DNA from: Acetobacter syzygii
GTDB taxonomy: Bacteria > Pseudomonadota > Alphaproteobacteria > Acetobacterales > Acetobacteraceae
Direction: 5' to 3'
NCBI RefSeq assembly: GCF_000964225.1
Contig: NZ_BAMZ01000010.1
Coordinates: forward strand, 1 to 64,000
Length of the DNA stretch: 64,000 nt
Part shown: positions 17,636 to 25,860 of the stretch, one piece after another
Position numbering within the stretch: position 1 is the stretch's first letter
Layout of the letters: each line of letters begins with the position of its first letter
The notes under the pieces: generated by a model
The model's database searches: none
Told to the model about the DNA's origin: nothing
Seen by the model: the letters and a program-made list of their open reading frames with translations, nothing else
Program-made: the position numbers and the translations under genes

Positions 17636-17888
17636 GGAAGCCCCCTGTTTTCTAAAAAGGAGATACAGGTGCAACGAACTCCATATGGGCAGAGTTGCGG
17701 TCTGGTAGATTAAATAAAAAACATCTTGGCCTTGGGTAATCCACGGCATGGCCTGCCCCCCACTTGGGCGGCAGCGCGTGGGCAGCCCTGTGCCGGAGGC
17801 TCTGGCAAAGGTTTGGCCCCGTCCCTACATTATGGGTGTTACGCGCTGCTGTTCCCGTTTGGGGCAGGCCGCAAAAGAAGGAAATACC

Positions 17889-18428
17889 ATGTCTGATCTG
17901 ATCGTTCTGGGCTTTGACCATATTGATGATGCCGCGAAGGTGCTGACGGAATGCCGCGCACTCCAGAAGGAATATCTGCTGGATATGGAAGATGCCGTTG
18001 TGGTCACGCGGGATGCCAATGGCAAAACACACCTGCACCAGAGCGTTAATCTGGAAAAAGCCGGGGCGTCCTGGGGGCTGTTCTCTGGCGGGTTCTGGGG
18101 TGCCGTGGTGGGGCTTTTGTGCCTTAACCCGCTGGCAGGCTTTGTGATTGGCAGCGCGGTCGGGGCCGGGGCGGGGGCTCTGGCTGGCAAAATGTCCGAT
18201 TACGGGATTGATGACGGGTTTATTACCAAGCTGGGGGATACCATTCCACCCAACACATCGGCCCTTTTTGTGCTGGTGCGCAAATCCCAGCCGGATAAGG
18301 TTCTGGCCGACCTGCAACAGTTCAAGGGCCACGCCCGCATTTTGCAGACCTCGCTTTCCCCCGAGGCGGAAGCCAAACTCAAAGCGGCACTGGGTGATAC
18401 GTCCGCGGCCACAACGCCTGCGGCTTGA
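17889..18428 (+). CDS. DUF1269 membrane protein
   Basis: A 179-residue protein matching the DUF1269 family along its whole length. MSDLIVLGFD and EYLLDMEDAVVVTRD lie in the N-terminal alpha/beta part. A glycine-zipper hydrophobic hairpin follows (about residues 57-100, with GGFWGAVVGLL and GAGAGALAGKMSDYGIDD), then SALFVLVRK and a C-terminal helical tail. Homologues are widespread in proteobacteria and associated with envelope stress, but their function is not known. AAGGAA lies 5 bases before ATG 17889. A terminator follows directly. Confidence 0.88.
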   Translation: MSDLIVLGFDHIDDAAKVLTECRALQKEYLLDMEDAVVVTRDANGKTHLHQSVNLEKAGASWGLFSGGFWGAVVGLLCLNPLAGFVIGSAVGAGAGALAGKMSDYGIDDGFITKLGDTIPPNTSALFVLVRKSQPDKVLADLQQFKGHARILQTSLSPEAEAKLKAALGDTSAATTPAA

Positions 18429-18460
18429 CCCTTCTTTTTTAAGGGTTGCACGCAATAGGA

Positions 18461-18497
18461 GAGGCTGGTGGGCGTGGGCCTGCCAGCCTCTTTTTTA
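18461..18497 (+). terminator. Rho-independent terminator after the DUF1269 gene
   Basis: The stem gaggctgg/ccagcctc has a G-rich loop and is followed by six T residues, 30 bases after the stop codon. Confidence 0.85.
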
Positions 18498-18587
18498 TGG
18501 ACGGGGCATGGCTGAAGCAGACTTTATGGATATGAACATTGTGCACGGTGGTTGGGCATAGTAGGGGCCAAAGTGGTTTTTCCTTTT

Positions 18588-19745
18588 ATGTCGGGTTGTG
18601 CAGCTATGGTGCGTCTTGTCATGCTTTCGGTCGGGGCGTTTGTGTGGCTTGTAACCGAGGTCATGCCCATTGGCCTGTTGACCGATATTGCGCAGGGGCT
18701 GCACGTTTCCCCCGCGCAGGTGGGGCTGCTGGTGACAGGCTATGCCTGGCTGGTGGCATTAACGGCTATCCCCCTGACGTTGCTGACCTCTGGTGTGGAC
18801 CGGCGGACCCTTGTTGCAGGTCTGCTGCTGCTGGCCGGAGGGGTGGATGTTGCCTGTGCGTTTGTAACCAATTACGCGGTTATGGCGGTGCTGCGCATTA
18901 TGCTTGCATTGGGGCACGGGGTTTTTTGGTCGGTTATAGCCAGTGTGGCGGTCCGTCTGGCGCCGGATATTCCTGTGGCGCGGGCAACCGGGTGGGCTTT
19001 TACCGGCGTTGCGGTGGGGTTTGCCGGGGGGATTCCCCTTGTGTCTGCCATTGGGCAATGGTTGGGCTGGCGCGCGGCCTTTGTAGCCTGTGGTGGTGCT
19101 GCCCTTGCGGTGTTTGCCGCAGCTCTTGTGCTGTTGCCCCCCATGCCTGCGCAACGGCGGCACATGGACCTGCGGCGTCTGCTCCGCCAGCCGGTACTGG
19201 TGTATATTGCCGTGCTGACCATGCTGGTTATTACCGCACATTTTGCGGCCTATACTTACATTATTCCATTATTGCAGACGATTCCGCATAGTCCTGAACA
19301 GCTTATTCCCGTGCTGCTACTGGTTTATGGCGTTGTGGGTATTGGGGGCAACTGGGTTGGAGCCCGTCTGCCCTGGTCGGCAGGCCGGTTGATTGGCATG
19401 TCCACGGCAGGCCTTATTGCCACCCACGGGATTATGGTTGCCTCCGGGTGGATTCCGGGTCTGGTGTGGGTGGATATGGTGGTGTGGGGCATTGTCAGTG
19501 CGGTTCTGAACATGGCACCGCAAAATTATGCCATGGAACTGGCCCCCAATGAGCGCGAGGCCGCCTGCTCTTTTAGTGTTACCGGGTTTAATGCGGGTAT
19601 TGGGGCCGGGGCGTTGTGTGGTGGGGTTGTTCTGGGCGCTGCGGGGTCTTATGCGGTGCTGGCATGGAGTGCGGGAATTGCCGTGTTGGCGCTGATCGTA
19701 TTCTGGGCCGGGCGGTTTGTTGTGGGTAAGGCGGATCAGCCATAG
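18588..19745 (+). CDS. MFS transporter, sugar-efflux/drug-export type (SotB/YdhP-like)
   Basis: A 385-residue inner-membrane transporter with 12 hydrophobic segments. FVWLVTEVMPIGLLTDIAQGL in helix 1 is the signature of the DHA1 subgroup that includes SotB, AraJ and YdhP. The conserved A-loop equivalent (GVDRRTLVAG) lies between helices 2 and 3. Likely role is proton-driven export of sugars, arabinose-like compounds or drugs; the substrate is unknown. The open frame starts at TTG 18552, but ATG 18588 (or ATG 18606) is more likely. It is convergent with the TonB receptor, with two hairpins between the genes. Confidence 0.88.
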   Translation: MSGCAAMVRLVMLSVGAFVWLVTEVMPIGLLTDIAQGLHVSPAQVGLLVTGYAWLVALTAIPLTLLTSGVDRRTLVAGLLLLAGGVDVACAFVTNYAVMAVLRIMLALGHGVFWSVIASVAVRLAPDIPVARATGWAFTGVAVGFAGGIPLVSAIGQWLGWRAAFVACGGAALAVFAAALVLLPPMPAQRRHMDLRRLLRQPVLVYIAVLTMLVITAHFAAYTYIIPLLQTIPHSPEQLIPVLLLVYGVVGIGGNWVGARLPWSAGRLIGMSTAGLIATHGIMVASGWIPGLVWVDMVVWGIVSAVLNMAPQNYAMELAPNEREAACSFSVTGFNAGIGAGALCGGVVLGAAGSYAVLAWSAGIAVLALIVFWAGRFVVGKADQP

Positions 19746-19748
19746 AAT

Positions 19749-19801
19749 GTGCAGCGTTCATACCCCAATGGGCAAAATCCGTAAGGAGGGGAACGCTGCA
19801 C
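19749..19801. repeat. 11-bp inverted repeat after the MFS gene
   Basis: gtgcagcgttc at 19749-19759 and gaacgctgcac at 19791-19801 are perfect complements around a 31-base loop, starting 3 bases after the MFS stop codon. There is no T tract, so its role in transcript ending or stability is uncertain. Confidence 0.4.
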
Positions 19802-19823
19802 AGGTGGCGGGTTAAAGGCCGTC

Positions 19824-19862
19824 TGGCTGGCAAAAACCTGTTGTTCTGCCAGCCATTTGTTA
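19824..19862 (+). terminator. Probable terminator of the MFS gene
   Basis: A 9-bp perfect stem (tggctggca/tgccagcca) with a 14-base loop is followed by TTTGTTAT. It abuts the stop codon of the convergent TonB receptor gene. Confidence 0.6.
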
Positions 19863-22124
19863 TCAGAACCCTTGCGAAACCCCACACAGGATGGTCCGGC
19901 GCAGGCCATATTGTGGCGCACCCACACCAATGCCCGATCCATCGCGCAGCAGGTAGGTGTGGTCTCCCAGATTGATGACATCCAGACGGAGCTGCGTATC
20001 CCCGTGCCATGCGGAGCCAAATGTATTGTGGATGGTCTGCACGGCAGAAAAATTAACCGTAGCATAAGGCTTTAACGCCAGTCCGTTGGGTATGCCGTTC
20101 ACATCATCATCCGCGCGCAGTCCGCTGCCATAAACCATGGTGGCCGACAGGCGCAGAGGTGTGCGGGTTTTGCGGAACAGCGTATAGGTTGCACCCGCGG
20201 ATGCCGTCCAGCGCTGGTCGTGGTCCAGATGGACCCAGCGGTTGTTGATGTAGTTCAGTTCATCAGCATCAAAGTTGAACTGTGCACTGGTAATTTTTTT
20301 ACCAATAGCACGGGACCATGCAAAGTTACCGTAAATGGAGAGAGGTCCGTGGTCGTAAGATGTGCTGACCTCGTACCCATTGACCTGCCCATGGCGGTAG
20401 TTAAAGCCGCTCATAATAATGGGGGCGCCAAACTGGCCCTCATCAATCAGGTTTTTGGCCAGTTTGTAATAGGCATCGAACGAAACGCGCCAGCCGGGCA
20501 GAATGGTCTGCTCAAAGCCTGCATCAAAATAATGGTCGCGCTCGGCACGGACTTTGCTGTTGGTGGTGGAGCTGGGGGCGGCGGTTGTGTTGGCAAACTG
20601 CGCGAGGGAGCTGCTGCTGACAACCTCAAACGGTGGGGGTGTAAAATAGCGCGAATACCCGGCATGGAGGGTGCCACCCTGCCATGGTTTCCATACAACG
20701 TTTACGCGGGGGCTAAACTGGTGTTCGGCAGTGTATTCGCTCACACCATCAAACCGCATTCCGTAGTTTATGGTCAGGTTGCGCAGGGGCTGCCATTCGT
20801 CCTGTGCGTACAGGCCATAGACCATGCCGGTTTTGCCGCTGCCATCATGCAGGGTCAGGAGTTGGTTATCCAATGTGCTGAGAACATTGGACGTTGTTTT
20901 GGAAACATTACGCTCCACAAAAGCCTGAAAACCAAAACGCACGGTATGGTCGCGTGCTGCGCGCCAGGTTACGTCATGCTGTGTGCCGGTAGAAAAAACA
21001 GACCTCGCGGCCTGCTGTGCATTGCCAAGGTAGAGCAGATCCCCTGTTAGGTCGGGGGAGTAACGCAGGCTGCTGTACCGGGTAAATACGGAATCCTGCA
21101 GGCTGAATGCGCCAATTTCCTTTTGCAGGGCCAGAACGGCAAAGTCGGTAATCTGCTTCTGGTGTTCGTTCAGGCTGTCGCTGCTGGTGGCGGCTCCGGC
21201 AGGTGGGGTGTAGTTGTGGCTCCAGTCCTGCGGAAGTTGCCCCGGATTATTGGGGAGCTGATATTCCGCGTTGGAAATGCCAGCAATCAGGCTTATGCGT
21301 GTATCTTCATCCACTGTGTAGCGGGCATGGCCCAAAAAGTGGTACTGGTTGCTCAGGTCGTGTGGCGCATTAAAAGAGCTTGTTGTGTTTTCGATCCCTA
21401 CGCGGTCATGCACAAAGTCCGCCGTGGCAAAAAAATCCCACTTCCCTTTGTGAAAACCGTATTGCAGGGAAGGGAAAAAATAATCCCGCGCCCCACCGTA
21501 AAAAGAGAGGTTCCCCCCTGCGTTGGTGGTGCCGTTCTTTGTGGTAATGTCCACCACGGCAGCCTGTAGGAACCCGAACTGGCTGGGCAGTGCGCCCGTG
21601 GTCAGGGACATGTTGTCCGCAAAACGGGTCATCAATGCCTGCCCGAACACACTGAGCCCTTCGGGGAGCTGCACCCCATCCAGCCGGAACTGGACCTCGT
21701 TATGGTCTCCACGGACGTGGATCTGGCCGTAGCTGTCCTGTGCGACACCGGGCGCTTGCAAAAGAACCTGATTAAGCGGGGCATTATCCCCACCCGGAAT
21801 ATTTTCCAGTGCCTGCCTGCTAAAGCGGTACACCGTAGCTCCTGTGGTGGGGGACAGTTCGGAGCGCGCGCGGTCCAGATGAGCGGTCACAATAACCTGC
21901 TCTGCGGTATGCTGGGCATTCTGGGGAATAACCTTGACCGTCTCGCTGCCTTTGCGCACCGGAAGTTTGGCTGCCGTATGTGCGGCCGGAGCGTTATGGG
22001 GGATGGTCGTGGCCGTTACCTGCGTGGTGGGTGTGGCCGTCTGGGCTGCTGCCGTATGGCCTGTTGCCAGCAGGCTGCTCAGAAAAGAGGAGCAGAGGAG
22101 AAGACCAGAAGGTCGGTAGGTCAT
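19863..22124 (-). CDS. TonB-dependent outer-membrane receptor
   Basis: A 753-residue protein: signal peptide (MTYRPSGLLLCSSFL...), an N-terminal low-complexity region, a plug domain (QVIVTAHLDRARSEL near residue 75, then LNQVLLQAPGV and IHVRGDHNEVQFRLDGV) and a 22-strand-type beta-barrel ending in Phe, the outer-membrane assembly signal. It imports a bulky ligand using TonB/ExbBD energy. The ligand is unknown; the plug of the VQLPEGLSVFG type is more like carbohydrate/Oar-like or uncharacterised receptors than classical siderophore receptors, which is only an impression. ATG 22124 is the chosen start because the upstream open frame precedes the signal peptide. No dedicated TonB or ABC genes are adjacent. 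Confidence 0.92.
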   Translation of the reverse strand: MTYRPSGLLLCSSFLSSLLATGHTAAAQTATPTTQVTATTIPHNAPAAHTAAKLPVRKGSETVKVIPQNAQHTAEQVIVTAHLDRARSELSPTTGATVYRFSRQALENIPGGDNAPLNQVLLQAPGVAQDSYGQIHVRGDHNEVQFRLDGVQLPEGLSVFGQALMTRFADNMSLTTGALPSQFGFLQAAVVDITTKNGTTNAGGNLSFYGGARDYFFPSLQYGFHKGKWDFFATADFVHDRVGIENTTSSFNAPHDLSNQYHFLGHARYTVDEDTRISLIAGISNAEYQLPNNPGQLPQDWSHNYTPPAGAATSSDSLNEHQKQITDFAVLALQKEIGAFSLQDSVFTRYSSLRYSPDLTGDLLYLGNAQQAARSVFSTGTQHDVTWRAARDHTVRFGFQAFVERNVSKTTSNVLSTLDNQLLTLHDGSGKTGMVYGLYAQDEWQPLRNLTINYGMRFDGVSEYTAEHQFSPRVNVVWKPWQGGTLHAGYSRYFTPPPFEVVSSSSLAQFANTTAAPSSTTNSKVRAERDHYFDAGFEQTILPGWRVSFDAYYKLAKNLIDEGQFGAPIIMSGFNYRHGQVNGYEVSTSYDHGPLSIYGNFAWSRAIGKKITSAQFNFDADELNYINNRWVHLDHDQRWTASAGATYTLFRKTRTPLRLSATMVYGSGLRADDDVNGIPNGLALKPYATVNFSAVQTIHNTFGSAWHGDTQLRLDVINLGDHTYLLRDGSGIGVGAPQYGLRRTILCGVSQGF

Positions 22125-22173
22125 GGATACATGCCGCCTGAATTGGAGTGTGCCAAGGGCCGCATAGCTATTA

Positions 22174-22186
22174 GTTATATTATAAC
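22174..22186 (-). promoter_or_regulatory. Candidate promoter/operator of the TonB receptor
   Basis: A 6-1-6 palindrome (gttata-t-tataac) lies about 50 bases upstream of the receptor start. On the minus strand it contains a perfect TATAAT (22178-22183), but no good -35 element is visible. A repressor or activator site overlapping the -10 element is plausible. Confidence 0.35.
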
Positions 22187-22291
22187 ATAACAATCAAATT
22201 CTGAACGTTGGGATAACGTGGCAAAACGGTTGTTGTATTTGTGCAACGCATGGCTGAGGTGCCATAAACAGGGGCAAGGGGAGCAATGCCC

Positions 22292-22340
22292 AAAAAAAAC
22301 AACGGCTCCCCCACCTTATTTGGTGTTGGGGAGCCGTTTT
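22292..22340 (-). terminator. Rho-independent terminator of the SDR gene at 22366
   Basis: A stem of 11 bp (aacggctcccc/ggggagccgtt), extended by cacc/ggtg, is followed on the minus strand by a long U run (eight A residues at 22292-22299 on the plus strand). It lies about 25 bases after the SDR stop codon. Confidence 0.88.
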
Positions 22341-22365
22341 GGAACAGGCTGTATTCAGCCGTGAC

Positions 22366-23139
22366 CTATTTGGTGGTGTACCCACCGTTAACCAGAATGG
22401 TCTGCCCGGTCATCCACCATCCATCGGACACCATAAAGCGCACATGCGGCACAATATCTTCCACATCCGTCAGGCCCGTGTGGCTAAAACCGGAAAGAGC
22501 TGCTGCGGTTTTGTGGTAAGTCACAGCCTCTGGTTCTTCCTGCCCATAAAAGAACGGGGTATCCATTGGCCCCGGACCAATGGCGTTAACCGAAATGCCG
22601 CGTGCTCCCAGTTCTTTGGAGGCTGCACGGGTAAAGTGCTCCACAGCCGCTTTGGCTCCAGCATACGTGCTGTAGAAGGGCGTGTATGCCCCGAGGAGTG
22701 AGGTCACAATGCTCAGGAGTTTGCCATTGTTGCCCAGGTGTTGCCCGGCCTCGCGTATAAACTGGAAGGCCACTTTGGTGTTAATGGCAAACATGGCATC
22801 GAATTCTGCATCTGTTGTGTCGGCTATGGGTTTTTTAAGCACCTTGCCTATGGTGTTGATTGCAATATCCAAAGACCCTGCTGCCTGCATGGTTTTTGCA
22901 AACAGGTCTGCCATGGCACCGGGCTGTGTTAAATCTGCCTGAAAAACAAAGGCTTTTGCTCCGGCCAGTTCCACCGCCTGTGCGGTTGCCTGCGCTGCGG
23001 CTGCGCTTGTGTGGTTATGGTGGTGGATAACAATGGTTTTGGCCCCCTGTTTGGCCAGATCGCGCGCAATCTGCCCGCCAAGGTTTTTGGCTCCTCCGGC
23101 AATCAGGATGGTTTTGCCGGTTATGCTGTGTGTGGTCAT
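22366..23139 (-). CDS. Short-chain dehydrogenase/reductase
   Basis: A 257-residue NAD(P)-dependent oxidoreductase with intact catalytic residues: AGGAKNLGGQIARDLA for the nucleotide, SIVTSLLG carrying the catalytic Ser, and YAGAKAAVEHF carrying Tyr and Lys with normal spacing. The C-terminus MTGQTILVNGGYTTK is typical of FabG-like SDRs. The cofactor loop IHHHNH after beta-2 suggests NADP preference, uncertain. Substrate unknown. ATG 23139 is preferred over the upstream frame. It is divergent from, and presumably controlled by, the LysR gene at 23289. Confidence 0.9.
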   Translation of the reverse strand: MTTHSITGKTILIAGGAKNLGGQIARDLAKQGAKTIVIHHHNHTSAAAAQATAQAVELAGAKAFVFQADLTQPGAMADLFAKTMQAAGSLDIAINTIGKVLKKPIADTTDAEFDAMFAINTKVAFQFIREAGQHLGNNGKLLSIVTSLLGAYTPFYSTYAGAKAAVEHFTRAASKELGARGISVNAIGPGPMDTPFFYGQEEPEAVTYHKTAAALSGFSHTGLTDVEDIVPHVRFMVSDGWWMTGQTILVNGGYTTK

Positions 23140-23288
23140 GTCTGTGCTGCCTTGCTGGTGCAAACAGGCCCATGCCCGTTTTTCTGTGTGGCACAGTATC
23201 ATCTGAAAAATGCAAATAAAGTTCCCATATATGATAAGACCTGTCAGAATTTACGAACAATCTGGTGCAAACAGGCAGGGGTAAGGGT

Positions 23289-24194
23289 GTGGACCGTATT
23301 GATCAATGCCGCATTTTTGCGCGGGTGGTGGAAACGGGGAGCTTTACCCGTGCGGCGGAAACGCTCGGTCTGCCCCGCTCTACCGTTTCCACCGCTGTGC
23401 AGGTGCTGGAAACCCGCGTGGGGGCAAGGCTTTTAACCCGCACCACCCGCTCAGTAACCCCAACGCCCGATGGCCACGCATTTTACGAACATTGCGTAAG
23501 GCTTGTAGCCGACATGGACGAGGCGGAAGACCTGTTCCGGCGTGAGCGTGGGCATGTGCGCGGCGTGTTGCGGGTAAGCTTGCCCGCCCGCATTGGCCGC
23601 CTGATTGTTGCTCCGGCTCTGCCGGGGTTTGTTGCGGCTCACCCCGGCATAAAGCTGGAGCTGGGCGTAACGGACCGTCCGGTCAACCTGACGGAGGAAG
23701 GGCTGGACTGTGTGCTACGGGTTGGCACCTTGCATGATTCGGGGTTGATCGCACGGCGTATGGGGCAGATGAGCCTGCTCAATGTTGCCAGCCCCGCGTA
23801 CCTTGCCCGCCATGGTGTTCCCCGGACCCCTGATGATCTGGTGCGTAATGGGCATTTGGCCGTGCGTTACATGTCCCCCGCCAATGGACGGGTGGAGGCG
23901 TGGGAGTGGGAGGCAGAGGGCGCGCTCCACACGCTGGACCTGCCGGGGGCGGTTACGGTGAACAGTGCGGAAATGCAGATTGCCTGCTGCATGGCGGGGT
24001 TGGGGCTTATTCAGGTCCCCGCGTATGATGTGCGCTCACTGGTGGATAATGACCAGTTGCGCGTGGTGCTTCCCCAATGGTGCGCGCCCGCCATGCCTGT
24101 GGCCTTGCTGTATCCGCACAGGCGGCACCTTTCCTCCCGCCTGCAGGCGTTTGCTGGCTGGCTGGAGGTCTTACTGGCCGGGCATCTGCTATAA
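23289..24194 (+). CDS. LysR-family transcriptional regulator
   Basis: A 301-residue regulator: N-terminal winged helix-turn-helix (GSFTRAAETLGLPRSTVSTAVQVLE, cited here only as its location at about residues 15-39) and a C-terminal effector-binding domain. It belongs to the large CrgA/AaeR-like subgroup whose N-terminus reads MDRIDQCRIF. GTG 23289 is taken as the start because AGGGG and AAGGG lie immediately upstream; the frame is open to GTG 23265. The 150-base gap to the divergent SDR gene has room for a LysR box, so it probably controls that gene. Confidence 0.9.
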   Translation: MDRIDQCRIFARVVETGSFTRAAETLGLPRSTVSTAVQVLETRVGARLLTRTTRSVTPTPDGHAFYEHCVRLVADMDEAEDLFRRERGHVRGVLRVSLPARIGRLIVAPALPGFVAAHPGIKLELGVTDRPVNLTEEGLDCVLRVGTLHDSGLIARRMGQMSLLNVASPAYLARHGVPRTPDDLVRNGHLAVRYMSPANGRVEAWEWEAEGALHTLDLPGAVTVNSAEMQIACCMAGLGLIQVPAYDVRSLVDNDQLRVVLPQWCAPAMPVALLYPHRRHLSSRLQAFAGWLEVLLAGHLL

Positions 24195-24214
24195 AAACCG
24201 TGGGGCGGATGGGC

Positions 24215-24817
24215 TTACGGTTTGCGCGGAATAATGACCGGATCGGTTGAGTTGGGGTTGGGGTTCAGTTCCACCGTACCAGCCTGCGGGGAATAGGTGG
24301 CGGAAGTGGACTGGTTTGTCCCCTTGGGTTCATGGAAGGCGGAGACAGGGCCAAACAGAAGGCTGCCGGTCTGCTTGTTCATTGTGCCTTCGGGGCGGCG
24401 CGAGCAGCCGCGGGTAATAATGGAACAGATTCCATCCGTGCCAATCAGTTCGTCATTATTGCCCGTATAATGCACATCGGCCACGCGGTCGTGGTCAAGG
24501 CGAATAACGGCGGAGCATGTGGTGCCGCCACCGCCACCAAGCTGGGCAACGGTTGTCACAATATCGCCAACCGGAATAAGGGTGGAGCCACCGTAGCTGG
24601 GCTGTGGCTGTGTGCCATTGTAGATGAAAATCTGGGTCGTATCGTTAATCTGCTTGGTGGCGGCAGGCAGACCTGCGCAGGACTGAAGGTCGTAGGAGGT
24701 CATGCCGATCATGGTCAACTGCGCCTTATGGGCTGCGCGTGAGTCAAAATAACCGCACCCGCTCAACCCCAGAGAGAGGGAGGAAAGAGCCAGTAAGTTT
24801 AAAAGACGACCGTTCAT
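24215..24817 (-). CDS. Lipoprotein, paralogue of the one at 56.2 kb
   Basis: A 200-residue exported lipoprotein: signal peptide with lipobox LGLSGC near residue 20, then GYFDSRAAHKAQLTMIGMTSYDLQSC, a short conserved block with LIGTDGICSIITRGC, and a Pro/Asn/Thr-rich tail. It aligns over most of its length with the lipoprotein at 56232-56861 (shared: AHK.QL..(I/L)GMTS.DLQ.C, IR(L)-D..V-D-HY(T/S)G(N/D)ND(E/Q)(L/M)IGTDG(I/V)C, FGPVSAFH). The N-terminal block (GMTSYDLQSCAGLP) recalls the SmpA/BamE-type 'GMT...LG.P' motif. Function unknown. ATG 24817 precedes the signal peptide directly. Confidence 0.8.
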   Translation of the reverse strand: MNGRLLNLLALSSLSLGLSGCGYFDSRAAHKAQLTMIGMTSYDLQSCAGLPAATKQINDTTQIFIYNGTQPQPSYGGSTLIPVGDIVTTVAQLGGGGGTTCSAVIRLDHDRVADVHYTGNNDELIGTDGICSIITRGCSRRPEGTMNKQTGSLLFGPVSAFHEPKGTNQSTSATYSPQAGTVELNPNPNSTDPVIIPRKP

Positions 24818-25210
24818 GTAATGGAATATCCCAACATCCAGAATTGGCGCATGTCCTCGCACGGTATGCCCGCCTTTGCCAGCCTACTGTGTTCTGCTGG
24901 CGTGATGCAAGGCGCAAACAAAGTGTAAAATACCTCCACACCAGTAAAATGCGTGGGGGGTGGAATTATAAATCAGCCACCGCTGCGGTCATACTCACCA
25001 GCTTTGCAACAAATAAATGCGACTGCTCCAGTCTTGCCTTTGGGTGTGTATGCTTTCATCATGGCATGTACGGCCATGCAGGGTGGACTCTGTTGCGGGC
25101 GTAAACAGTACAAGTGCAACCAGCCTGTTTGCTGCTGGCAAACATTGCTCTCAATATTTGGGCATATTCATATGCCATGCTTTGGACCGTGTAAGGGAGA
25201 ACTGCCGGTT
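24818..25210. other. 393-base divergent intergenic region
   Basis: Separates two divergent lipoprotein genes. No family-like coding frame is visible: an open frame on the plus strand runs from 24953 into the DUF4142 gene, but its first 86 codons are Cys/Gln-rich and unlike any domain. Both promoters should lie here; I could not place them. Confidence 0.4.
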
Positions 25211-25762
25211 ATGTCGTTTCTGTTCCGCCATAAGGCGTGTGTGTTCTCCCCCCTGTTAGTTCTGCTGCTGGGTGTAAGCGGGTGTGCTTATGTTACGCCG
25301 GGGCAGCCCCCGGCACCGCCCTTGCCTGCGCTGGCCAAGCCTGCACCCTTTACGGCAGCGGATGCGGCGTTTGTGCAAAAGCTCAATGCGTTCGATCTGG
25401 TGCAGATCGCCCTTGCCAATACCGCCAAAACCCATGCGGCACGGAACGATCTGGCACTTCTGGGCGCATCCATGACCAAGGACCTGACTGATGCCCAGAC
25501 CAAGCTTGCAAAGCTTGCCTCCACCCACAGTCTGACCCTGCCCACCAAACCCACGGCAGCGGAGCAAAAACAGATTGACCGCCTGGGGCAGGCGCATGGT
25601 GCCGGGTTTGACCGGCGCTACATCCGCCTGTTCACCACGGCACATGGCAGAATAAAGCCAGTGCTTGCCAGCCAGATCGCTCTTTCCAAAAATTCGGATT
25701 TGGTGGCCATCGCACGGAATGTGCAAACCAGACTGGCCGATTATCAGGCGGTTATGAAGTAA
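25211..25762 (+). CDS. DUF4142-type lipoprotein
   Basis: A 183-residue lipoprotein: signal peptide with lipobox LGVSGC, a Pro-rich linker, then a helical domain with the DUF4142 layout (four-helix, ferritin-like fold). AFVQKLNAFDLVQIALANTA and LAKLASTH are the clearest stretches. Family members are exported stress-associated proteins of unknown activity. AAGGGAG lies 11 bases before ATG 25211, which decides the start. Followed after about 100 bases by the Na+/H+ antiporter gene on the same strand. Confidence 0.8.
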   Translation: MSFLFRHKACVFSPLLVLLLGVSGCAYVTPGQPPAPPLPALAKPAPFTAADAAFVQKLNAFDLVQIALANTAKTHAARNDLALLGASMTKDLTDAQTKLAKLASTHSLTLPTKPTAAEQKQIDRLGQAHGAGFDRRYIRLFTTAHGRIKPVLASQIALSKNSDLVAIARNVQTRLADYQAVMK

Positions 25763-25860
25763 GGCCCAGTCTGGGCCTTCCAGCCTGCTCCCCCCCTTAT
25801 GGTGCAGAGATTTGATAATCACTTGCACAAAAACAAGAAGCCCCGCAAAGGGCATGCACC

